DNA of 64,000 nt. It comes from Sclerurus mexicanus (lineage: Eukaryota; Chordata; Aves; Passeriformes; Furnariidae). Within the stretch, counting starts at the first letter, position 1; each line of letters begins with the position of its first letter. The notes under the pieces were generated by a model. That model had not been told where the DNA came from. It saw only the letters and a program-made list of their open reading frames with translations, and searched no databases. This document shows positions 12,601 through 24,400 of the stretch, piece by piece. The position numbers were made by a program, and so were the translations under genes. The stretch is taken from contig VWZF01005685.1 in assembly GCA_013396755.1 (NCBI GenBank), positions 71,243-135,242 of the forward strand, in the 5' to 3' direction.

Positions 12601-15368
12601 TCAATCCCCAGCCCCCAGAATTCACTCTTCACCCAAGATTTGAGGATTACCTTGAGCCAAGGAGGATTTGGCAGGGGTTTGGTGATGCTCTTCTCCTGTT
12701 GACATCTGGATGCCTATGGTGAAGAGTTCACACAACTAAATTGATTTAAGAAATGGAAGTGGGGAAAAAGAAGAAAAAAGAGAGGATTAATGCATAAAAT
12801 AAAAAATATAAAAAAAAATGATTAATACATAAAATAGCAGCTTTAGACTCTCCCCTGTGCTGGCTGCCAATAAATCCATTGGGCTGACAGCTTTGCGCTG
12901 TTACCCTGAGATTCGTGACCAGGGGCTCCCACATGAAACACCTCTCCAGCTTTTCCCGCAGGCACCAGTCGCTTCCCTGGATATTTAGGGTGCCTGAGTG
13001 CATTTTTTTTCCCCCAAGATAAATATATTGCTATTGGCAACAGCTGTCTCTCACTGTCCTTTTTTTTATTTTTCACATTTGGGTATGAGTCCTATTCTCC
13101 AAACAAAACAGCACTCATAAACCTCAATGAATTGACCTGATTTGAGCAGCTCAGATGTTATTCAGCAATTAAATTGGGCTCTGGACTGCCACCTTCTGGG
13201 AATGTATTCACCCAAAAACTCACATCTCATAATAAATCGCCATGTGCTGGTTGTAGGCTTGTTCCTGGTGGGAACAATAGATGCCGAGCAGGGGTTTTTT
13301 TTTTAATTTTTTTTTTTTTAGCTTCCCACCACATGGCCAGACCGTCACAATGCTAAATTCTGCTTTTCCCCAGATGCAGCTATTTCTTGGTGGGGAGGTT
13401 TTCCCCTTGGTGTAACCCCCTGTGGACACAGATATTCACATGCCTGCAGGTGCCAGTGAGTTTTGACATTGGACACCAAAGATTTTAAGCAGCAAGTTCA
13501 CTCAAGAGCAGATAATTTTGCCTCCTGCTATTTTGCTGTTGGAGGAAAAAAGATGAAAAGCATCGTTTTAATCCCATAAATGCAGTATCCTTCTCTCTGC
13601 AAGAGGTCCATGTCATGCAAAAACCCTGATCTATCTTCACAATGCACAGGATTTTGGCTGTGATCTCTTAATACTCAATTCATGGGTTATCCATATTTGT
13701 GCAAAGTAAAAAAAAAGAATAACCTCGTTTATTCGTGGAAAATAAATAAGATTAGTTGATGCTTATCCCATGCGCACAGCACTTGGCTTTTCATGTGCAT
13801 ATGGTACATTTGTGAACTTGGTGCCTGGTGGTTCTTGTAAAGCCTGACACCTTGAGGAGAAGACCAGAATATTGTGGCTCTTCCCCAAAAAAAGTGAGGA
13901 CCTCATGGAGAAGACCAGAATATTATGAATCTTTCAGAAAGATTACCAAATGTGCATCAGTTTTGACTCAACTCATGAGTGTCCCTGTTCCTCTGCCTTG
14001 CTCTTTTCCGCATGTCACTGTTTCATGGTGAAATAACACTGGCACTATTATATCCCCCCACAATATCAGAGGACTTTACATAAGTTTTTGCATTTCTTCC
14101 TGGGATGGCACCACGGCTCTTCTCCAGATGAGAAGCCAATGGAGAAGCCAATGCATTGATGGGCATCATAAAGGGGTGAACCCTTTGAGAGATGTCATCT
14201 CCTACAAAAACAAGGCACTGCAGAAAGAAATGCACTTTTGGAGCATCTGGGAAGATTTTGCTGGGTAGCTTTGTGAGTTGTCCCAAAACAGAACTCAGAG
14301 CTACAAAGAGGACAGGACAGGGCTTTTTTAAGGATTTAAGCAAGATTATTGGCTTTTCTTCTAAAGCGACCCCATAGCTGCAGTGAAATAATGGGAGATG
14401 ACATATTTTGGGGCCAAGAGTTGCTTTTGGGTCACATTTGCCACCAGGTCTATCCTTGGGGACTTCTCCCAGCCAAGTGCTCCACTACATATTTGTCCCT
14501 TCCTGGTGCCCCTCTTTTTTGCTCATCTCCTTTGGACCTGGAAATACAAAAAAAAAAATAGTCTGTTTTCCCCCCAAATGACTGCATTTATAGAAAGCAA
14601 GAACTTCCAGAGAGGTTGAAGGCAGCATGAGGATTCCCTCCTCTGTTTATGGGCCAAGCAAAATCCAGGTTTGCTTCCTGGTTCAAATCAATCAAGGGTT
14701 TCCACGTTTCTCTGCATTCAGTCACCATGAGGTGAGTCACCTCAATGTAGGAGTCAACTGGGTTGTACAGCACAATGAAGGAATCAACTCCACATTGGAT
14801 ACTCAATCTTCTTTCTGGAACGAGCATGCAGTGCTTGAGGGATGTGACTCTGTGGTAGCCAAAGGCAAAGAGACACATAATTCTGGGGGGCTTCAGTGTA
14901 TAATTTCAGAAAATGTCAAGCATTTATGATTTGTCTTCCTGCTTCCAAAAAGAAGTAGTAACTGGAGAGGGGATGGAAGTCCCCACTTAGGCACTGCAGT
15001 TAGGCATGAAGGGTGGAAAGAAAACGCCCTTGGTGCACTAGGGTTTGCAGGGGGAAAAATATGAGGGTAACCAATGGCAGCCATCATCTTCAAGAGCCTC
15101 CATTGCCAGGCTGCTATCCCGTGAAGATCTCCCTGCCAGTGAGCTGCTTCACTTTGGCCCTGATCCTTATCCAAAATCTCAAATAATCATGAAAGCATAA
15201 TAAGTGTCATCAATCATTTTGAGTTTCTTCCAGGGTCTGCATGGTGGAGTGCTATGCTGGGGTGCTCATGCAAGGAATGTCATCTCTCCTTTCTGTCTTT
15301 TTCTTGTCCCTTCTTGTGGAAATTTTTTTGGGGAGAAATCAATCCATCAGCTCTACTCCTGCCTGCAG
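9641..15368. other. No coding exon seen; likely 5' intron of PKNOX2
   Basis: AT-rich non-coding DNA, including an A-rich 'aaataaata' stretch at 10740-10845. PKNOX2 in other vertebrates has untranslated exons far upstream of its first coding exon. None could be recognised here, because 5' UTR exons have no coding signature. Confidence 0.5.
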
Positions 15369-15477
15369 GTTCTCAATGTGACTCCCACCCAGGATGCACC
15401 ATGTCTCCCCAGCACCGACTCTGACGATGATGGCCACCCAGACAGTGCCTCCTCCTCCCTACCAAGACACCCCACAG
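15369..15477 (+). CDS. PKNOX2: PKNOX2 coding exon 1 (start codon)
   Basis: The acceptor is 'cctgcctgcag' and the donor 'CCACAG/gtgagt'. Translation starts at 15394 with [16 protein letters not shown], which lines up with the human start (MMQHASPAPALTMMATQ) except for the first few residues. Positions 15369-15393 are 5' UTR. The correct frame is short and is hidden under a longer frame running across the intron. The exon ends in phase 0 after residue 28. Confidence 0.93.
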
Positions 15478-18400
15478 GTGAGTGTCCTCCAGCACCCATA
15501 GGCTTCTCCAGAGCTCTGGGGACCCCCAGCCCTCTGCATTAATTACTCTGCCTTCCTAAATAATTGTGGAGGTTTGAGTTGGCTCCCTGCCAAAAGCCAA
15601 CGGCAGCCACACAGCTTCCCCCTCCAGGAGAAAAGGGAAAAAAANGCTAAACCACCACAATAATGGCCATTACAAAGCATTTCACCCCAGAATGTTTGTG
15701 TCAGAGACTGGCAAAATCAAAACCCCTCTTAACACAGTCTCCAAGTTTGAAAGGTTTTGGGTCAAACCATATTTATTTCCCCTTTCAGTCTTATTTTGAG
15801 GTCATTGGGTCTTGGAAAGCCGACACAGCGGCGTGTTTACAACCAACAAGTTAATTAGCTGGAAAACAAAACGTTTGACTAAACCAGAATGGGTTTAGCC
15901 AGAGAAATGGCCTTTTGATTTATTTCAATTGCATTTTTTAATAACTTGTGGCACAGTAGAAAAAAGTTCATCTCCAGTGGTGCTCTAAGGGGTTGAATAA
16001 CTTTTCCAAGTATCATTATGGAGTTATTATAAGAAATTGGTCCAATAGAAACATTACTGGAGCACCCCAATGGGCCAGACTTGGGGGTTGAGGTTGGATT
16101 TCAGAGATTGTGCTACACCTTGTGGCCCATCCCAAGATTTTTTAGGGACAAATTTATGTCATGTTTCTGATTTCCCAGCTAAAATGACCTAACGGGGTGA
16201 TCCATACTGAGCACAGAGACAGCTCTATTTTCAAAGCAGCTTTATTTTTTGTTCATATGGAAGATTTTGAGTTTTTCCCCATTTGCTGCTTCTTTCATTT
16301 GCAAAAGCAGAAAAATCTCCCCTCCCAAGAAAAAGAAACAAAAAACCCCTCAAACCCCCTAGCCTGTTCTCTGCAAGCTAAAATAAATAAATCGACTTTT
16401 ACACCCTGCTTGAAGCCACCCAGATCTCCTTCCTGCTCCTTTCCTTCAGTGGGAAAAGGTCACTTCTCACAAACGACACCTCGGTGGGGTTTTTATGGCT
16501 CCTCCAACTTCTTTGTCATCATTTACTCGCTTCGCTGCTTTGCTGTGAGTAGGGCTTTTTTGCCCAATTTTATTTTCCTTTCTCACTTACGCAGTGGGGA
16601 ACTGCAACGCCGTTTTAGCCCTAATGGGCAATTTAAGGGACTTCTAAAATAGCCGACATTTTCCGTAGCATCCTACAGTGACATTCCCTCCACCTTCTCC
16701 ATCCCTGTCCCTTAGCTACCCGCTGTTTTAATACATTGAATTTTGGGAAGCCTCAGGAGCATCGTTGACCAAATCCTTCCTTTTTTCCCTTGTCAAGGGG
16801 GTTGCTCAAGTGTTTCTCCTATTTAGTGGGTTTGAAGGAAAAGCTGCAGCCAAGAGTTGATTTCTTTGACTCATCTGTGACTGCTGTAAACTTCTCACCT
16901 GAAAATTTCTGTTTTCTAGGAGTTGGAAAAGCAAATTGCACAAATTTCTTCTCCCCAGAGATGGGGAAGAGATAGGGAGGACTGGTGATAAAAAATTGTG
17001 AATTATTAGATCTACAGTGAGCTCCTCCTCGTGAAGGGAACCATTTTGGGCAGAAGAGTGCTAAAAAATGGGATTTGGGGAGCTTTGCATTCATGTTTTA
17101 CAGCAGAGGCTATGTAAGCTGTTGCCCTCACTGTCAGAAATGTGCAAAAATGAAGAAATTATAGGAAAAACTGCCTTTTGGAGGAAAAAAAAATGCTTTG
17201 TTCATCACCTGAATCTGTTAGAGGGGTGTAATGTGGAACATCTTTTATACTGAGCATGATCGTGCTCCTCAAGCACTCTACCTGTTGAAAATTAAGGAGT
17301 CTGAATAAAAATCCATCTGTTTTCCACAGTAAATTAAATGAAAAAGCTAGAGAGTCTTCACCCATTTCATTGGCAAAGTTAGCAAAAAGAGATTGTTTTA
17401 AAAATAAGTATTTTCAGCACTGAAAGTGATGAAAGCAGCTTTGCCCTCTCAAAAAGGAGGTTTACAACAGGGACAAAAAAGGGTGGGGAGCATATTATTT
17501 ATTTATTTACATATTAAAATAATATAAGAAAAAAGGTTACTAAAAATTGGGTGGAGATGCTAATTTTTCATAAATTTCAGCACAGAAAGGGATAAAAAGC
17601 ATCTTCTCCCTACCCCTCAGAGGTGGTTACAATAGGGACAAAAAGGACAAATAAATAATCTATTCTATAAATCTATTTTAAAAAAAATTTAAAAATTGGA
17701 GGGAGAAGTTGATTTTTCACAATTTTCAGCGTAGATAATCATAAAAACATCTTTGCTTCCTGCCCTTCTCCCCTCCCCAAAGTGCTTTTTAGGTGGTTAT
17801 AACAGGGACAAAAATGAAAAATTATGAACATAGTTCTATTTTTAATCTTAAAATTATTTTTTTTAGAAGTCCCAGATTAAAAACTGGGTGGAGATCATGA
17901 TTTTTTGTCCTCAGCAGGTTTGTGGGCTCAGAACCGCTGTTTTCAGCATGTGTGATGGCGGTGGAGGGATTTCCCAGCGAAATGCTAAGGAATAGGGTAA
18001 ATGTTGCTGATTTAGGTGATTTTCTCTCTGGACTTGATGTGTTTGGCCATAGTCTTCCAAAAAAAAAAGCCTAAAGAAGGGAGATTATGGCATTTAAACC
18101 TGTGGGAAGCCTTCCCAGAGCCCGGGAGCAGCTGCTAACACCAGCAGAGGATTTCCTTCCAAAAGAAGCAAAAAACACAGAAGTATTATACCCAAACCAC
18201 AAAATGCAATACCAGACCCAGAAATATCATACCCAGCTGGAGCAGCACCACCAAGCAAGCAGCACCTCAAAAATATCAGAAGCAAAAAGACATGGATTTT
18301 TTAAATCTTCCTTTGTTATTCATGTACTATTTTCTAAATTTCATTTTTACATTTTTTTTCAAATTTTTTTTACATCTTTAAAAAATTTTGACTTTTTAAA

Positions 18401-21400
18401 GAGTTTTACATTTTAAACATAATTGTAAAACTTTTTTGATGTTTAACATTTTTAATGTATTTTCTACATTTTAAAACTTTTTTTTACATATTTGTAAATA
18501 TATTTTTTTACATTTTTTGTATATTAAATACATTTTTATAATAATTTTAAAACGTGTTTTAATTTTTATCTTTGAAAGTATTTTTTGTATTTTAAAACTT
18601 TACTTTTCCCAATGTATTTGTAAACATATTTTGAGCATTTTTTACATTTTTATATATTTTTACATATTTTGAACATGTTTTAACAGCTTACATAATGATT
18701 TTCATTATTATATGTAGGTTTTTTACCTTTTTTAAACTTTTTTTCCTATATTTTTAAACGTGTTTTTTGTACCTTTTTTCCCCACCTTTTTTACCTTTTT
18801 TCTCCCCCTGCAACTCTTTTTGGACATTTTCCAGAAAAAACCCCAAACCCTGCATTTTTTTCAATGCTTACAACTTTCATACCCAAATATCTCCCCCTAT
18901 TTCTCCATTTTCTCACTGCCAAGACTCTGCTGCCTTTTCCCTCCTTTCCCATGCCTACCTGCTCCCCTTAAAGCTGTTTTTGGCTCCATTTTTGCCTTCC
19001 TCCCTATGCACCTGCAAACCACCCCATCCCAGCATCATCTCACCTCTTTTTCCATGGACTTGGAATTATTTTTACTCATTTTTTATTCTTTTCTGTAGTG
19101 CAAGTTGAGGTAATGGCTTCGAGGTAAAAGCCCCAGAGGAGGCTTTTTTAGGTAATAGCTCAATTAGTTGCAGACTTGGCTAGAAATATTCAACTTGGCA
19201 GGATTTCGAGGCAGGATGCGAAAAGGGCTTTGGAGTCCTGGTAAATGAGTGTGATGAGAGAAAAAAAGGAAAAGATTGGGGAAAAAGCTATTTTCCCCCA
19301 CAGAACTGTAATTTTCAAGGGAGATAATGGAGGAAAAAAAGGTGGAAAAGGGAGGGAGGTTGGGAAAATATTCAGTGGCATGGCTGGAGCATCCCAAAAT
19401 CTGCTGGCATTTTAGTTTTAGATGGAAAATGAGGGGGCAAAAGGAAAATCCAGACTGCTGGGATTGGGAAGTGAAGCCCAAATTTCACTCATTCTTTTAG
19501 CACCAGGGAAGGTAAGAAGGACAGAAATCAAACTGGCTGCTCAGTTGGGAGAGCTGGAAATTAAATAGTGCTGGGTGAATTTGCAGGGTCTGGAGCCAAA
19601 CTTTGGAGTTATGAACAATACAGGAGATTGAAAAAAAAAAAAGAGGAAAAAAGCGACAGCAAAAGGTCAGGCAGGAGATATTAAAGGCAAACATTTTAAA
19701 AGCAAAAGGTGTCATGGTTCTGGTCCAGCTTGGATTTACAAAGCTTTACATATAAAAACATATATAATAATTAATCACATAATTTATGTATATGAACATT
19801 TTTATGTATTAATAATCACAAATAAATCTAGAGGCATATCAGACAAATAAATAATACATATAAACCCATTTCTATGTAAATAAACACAGAAATAGTATAT
19901 GTAAGTGTATCATACAAATAAATAATATATATTATTTATATTGAAATCAACACAGGAATGGAGAAACATTATACAAATATAGAAAATATATAATTGCATA
20001 TAGACACAGAAATAAGTACATATAAGTATATTAGACTATAAATAAATAATAAATCTATTATTTTACAAGAGTCAGAGCTTCCTTTTACTCCCCATCTTGA
20101 GGGAGGATTGAACATTTACTGCTGAAAAGAGGCTAATACTTACTTTTTACAGCAAAACAGGTGAAACAACCACTTCACATTAATTTTTTGCTGAGGTTTT
20201 ATGCTAAAACTGCACGCTTTGGGGCACTATTGATGCATTTGAACCCCAGTAACTTCAAATTCTCCTTGGATTTTTTTTAATGGAATCTTGTGATGATAAT
20301 GTGAAGCCCACATTGGACTTGTCTGAAGCCTGGCAGCAAATCATTGAGGTTTTTTTTTAATGGAGTTGTTATTTTTAAGAGAAAATTTCCTCTGAATAGA
20401 TGTTATCCTGTACCAGAGGGTGACAGTTTAGGGTGACACTGGAAGGATATGCAGGGATTTGCAGGAGCATTGGCAAGGGCACGTCTCACATCTTAAAGAC
20501 CTGAAATAATTGCGGTTTTTAAACTAAGCACAATGTTTGCTAATGTCTGTTGTCAGGATAGTTTATTACAAAGCAGATTCCCATGATGTCAGTGATCTGG
20601 GGCAGCACTGGGGCTAAAGATGAGTGATTTGGGCGTGGGCACCAAAAAAAGGTTGATTTTTTTTTTCCTCTCTTCTCGCATCACCAAGATGACTCATTGC
20701 TGGGCTTGGCAAGTTGGAAGAGGCACACCTAATTTTGGGATAATGTTGAAAATGAGTGTGTCTAGACAGTAATACCTTGCTTTGAAAAAACTCTTGGCAA
20801 GCTGCAGTGTTGCAGCTGATTTAATCTGGGATTTAGCTGATTTAATCTGGGACTTCTGCAAAACATCCCTTCCGAAATTACTCCATGAAAGAAGGATGGT
20901 GGAATTGAAGGAATTAAAACATTTGCACTCCAAATATTCAAATATTATGAGACTGAAAGCTCTGAAAAGGCAGATGAAAGTGTGGAATAAACTCACTCTT
21001 TCTCAGGAAAATGCAAAGGATTATTCACTGTGGGTCTGTATTTGCCCCAAGTGAAAAGTAAAAAAAAGTGGGGAAAAAATGTGGCAAAACCCTAAATCTG
21101 CTCTTTCCAGGCTAAGATGAAATGCAAATATATATTTTACTTCCCCCAAACCATCTTGCTCAGAGCCCTATCATAGTGCTGCCTCCTCCTGAATTTCCAA
21201 AATTCCATTCAGGAGGCTGCAAAACTCAGGAGAGAAGTGCAACAAACCCTGTTTTTGTTTTATTTTCTTCTTTTTCTCCCCTCTCCTTTATTCCTTCCCC
21301 TTTCCAGATGACGGCCACAGCCCAGCAGGCCACCAAGGCACAGCCTGTGCATCTCGCCGCTCCAGCGGCGACTGCCAACACACCGGTGCCGGCCACGGGC

Positions 21401-24400
21401 GGCGACCCCCAGGCACAGCTGGAGGCTGACAAGAGGGCTGTCTACAGGTGATGCAAGTTAATTTCAGTGTACATTCATTAATGCAGTTTAGTAATGGCTC
21501 ATTATTGCAATGTGTGATTATTGCATCAATTCTGTGGTGCATTAATTAATGCATGGATTACCGCATCGATCTTTTGATGCATTCATTATTATAATGCTTT
21601 ATTAATCCACTATTCTTCTAATGCATTAATTAACACACAGGAAAGAGGGAATTATCAGTTAGCTCCTTTTTAGCAATAATAACTATTGGTCATAACACAT
21701 GGTGGTGGAGCTCCTTTGTCTACTTTGTTTTGCAGCATCTCCCACATTCCAAAATATTCACCCTCAAAACCCCCCAGATTAGCTTTTTGGGAGGGGCAAA
21801 GCTGTGTGATTTGGGGCTGAGCAAGGAGTAAAGTCACATATTAACCTGAAATATGCAGTTCGTGCATCCATACAGGATGCAGACAGTGATGGGCAAGGAA
21901 TGGATGACTTTTTCAGTCCCCTTTTTATGTCACTTTGTGGATGATAATATATAATATTGTAATATATGCAGTAATGTTATCATATAATTGCTGTAAGTAC
22001 TATTCTAATTATGTAAATAGTATAATTATATAAACAAACTATAATTAAATAAGGGATATGTGATTATTTACATTATTAGAATATACAGTAATGATGTAAC
22101 AGCAACAATATTCTAATATAATTAGGATTCAGGTTAAGGATTAACCCCCCTGTCAATGGCCAGGGCTGTGGGGGTTTGTGAACCAAAAAATTGCAGCTTG
22201 GAATTGAAGGAATTAAAATATTTGTACTCCAAATATTCAAATATTACGAGACTGAAAGGTCTGAAAATGCAGATGAAAGTGTGGGATAAACTCACTCTTT
22301 CCCAGGAAAATACAAAGGATTATTCACTGTGGGTCTCCCAATGATGAAAATCATTTTCTCAAAGCAAAAGAAGCCATTTGAGGACACCACCGCCTTCTCT
22401 TTGCCCTTCCATGTGGAGTTTTGCAGCATTTGGGGGATAAGGAAAACAAAATACCCCACCTTTGGAGTTTTCACAGCCTTAATTTCAACATCAGAAACAT
22501 GCAAAAAATACCTAGTGGGAGGTATTTCCCACTTAGAAAGGTGGGGGAAAATTTGTTGCCTAGTCCCATGTGTGGACTCATTGCCCAAACCTGGATGATT
22601 ATTTTTGAGTACCAGCCAAACAACCCCCAAAATAAATTTTTATCCTTAAAATGAGCCTTTTAAAATGAATATTCCCGTATCCAGCAGTTAATATGAATGG
22701 TGTATATGTCATTAGGTATCAAATGCACACAAAGATTTTCTCAGCCCTCCTAGGTCCATTCCCTCCACCCAAAACGATGGATTTTTGTTACTTTTCAATA
22801 ATAGCACCAAGGCAGAAGGCTGTAAGTGTCTGTCAGCCAACCTGGAGGGAAATTGCTGGCAAAATGTGATGGGAAATATGAAAAACTATGGACAAGTCAC
22901 ACTGCTGGGTTTTATGCTCTAGCAGAAGGTTTATCACCCATTAAAACATAGGAAAAGGGAAAAAAATGAATCCTTCCCCTCCCTGCTTGGTGTGGGAGCA
23001 GCTTGGTCAAGACTGGTCCAGCAGTGTCACTTTTCAGCTGCAACTTTTCCCCAGCTAAAGTGTTTTCTTGACTTTATGCAACAGTGGGTCTGGGACTTCC
23101 TAATGGATTTTGGACCAGAAAAAAAATGATGCTTCTGAAGGGAAATGGTGCTTAAACCATCCAAACACTGCAAACTGGATTTTTCCAAGTGGGAAACGGC
23201 TGGATTTCTTTGCATTGTTTTCTTTTTTTTCCCTTTTTTTCTTTTTTGAGGGGGAAAGGGCTGAAAAAAAATAAATTCCTGTTGTGATGTTCCCACACTG
23301 CTGCTGGCTCGAGCCTGGCTGAAGGTGGGAAATTAGACCATTGGAGGAATTCATTCCTCTTTATTAGCCCGTGTCAAATCCTTTTTATTAGAGGCTGCAA
23401 ATGACCTCTCTCCTGCAGGAAAATGTCAGGGCTGGTTTAGCCCTTTCATTTGGAGGAATCCCTGGGAAAAAACACCAAAAAACAACACAGGCTTTTTTTT
23501 TTTTTTTTTTTTTTTACAAAACCATATTCAGCAAAAACAGATTTTTGTGTCCCAAAACTCTCCTTCGTGCCATAGGGGTGGTTTTCCACCTCCGTAACAA
23601 CCGTGCTGAGGAAAATCCTTCTGTTTTCCCTGTGCATTCTGGATATCCATCTATTCCTTGCACTGTAAATTTCATAGCAGGAAGGGACCCCAGGTCTCAG
23701 TTTCTATGCCACAACCTCCATCTGCAAACCCCTGTGCTGGGCCATCCTTTCCTCTGCCTGGCATGGCCACAGAAAGGCTGGAAATGGAGAAAATGGTGGT
23801 TAGGCTTGGGCTTTTTCCCATGTAAAAATGAAAAAAAACCTCATAGCAATGCATATAGCTCATGGCAAAGCCCTAAATTCGAGCGGTGCTTGACACTGTG
23901 TCAAGCACCTTGGTGCTCTTCCTTAACCCATCCCTGGAGTGTTTGCCCCCCTGGTTTCCCCTTGTGTGACTGTATTTTATCATTTTGTTTAATGTTATTT
24001 TATTTTGTTTAGTATTTTTTTCTATTATTTTGTTTTATTTAATTTTATTTGTTGATGGATTTGATTGGATTGAATTTTACTTTATTTTATGTTAAATTTT
24101 TAAATGTTTAGTTTAGTTGAGTTTAATTTAGTTTCAACTGAAAGGCAAACCATTCTCCCCTCAGCCACATGCCTCCCCCTCCTCTTCATCTCCAGCTTCA
24201 AAACATTCCTGGGGATCCATAGCAGCACTGCCCCCATTATTAATACCGAAGAGCACAGGGTGATGCCAGCAATGGTCTTAATTCCTCCTTGATCGATGCA
24301 ACCCCTCAAAGTAAATGGGCTACAAATTGCTCAGGGGCTGCAACCCCTTCTCCCCTCCCCAAACCCCCATCCTTGGGGTAATTCTATGCCTTTGCTCCTA

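Noticed and set aside
23401..24012. 203-codon plus frame in PKNOX2 intron 2
   Set aside because: Includes a long Phe run from poly-T; no domain or splice support.
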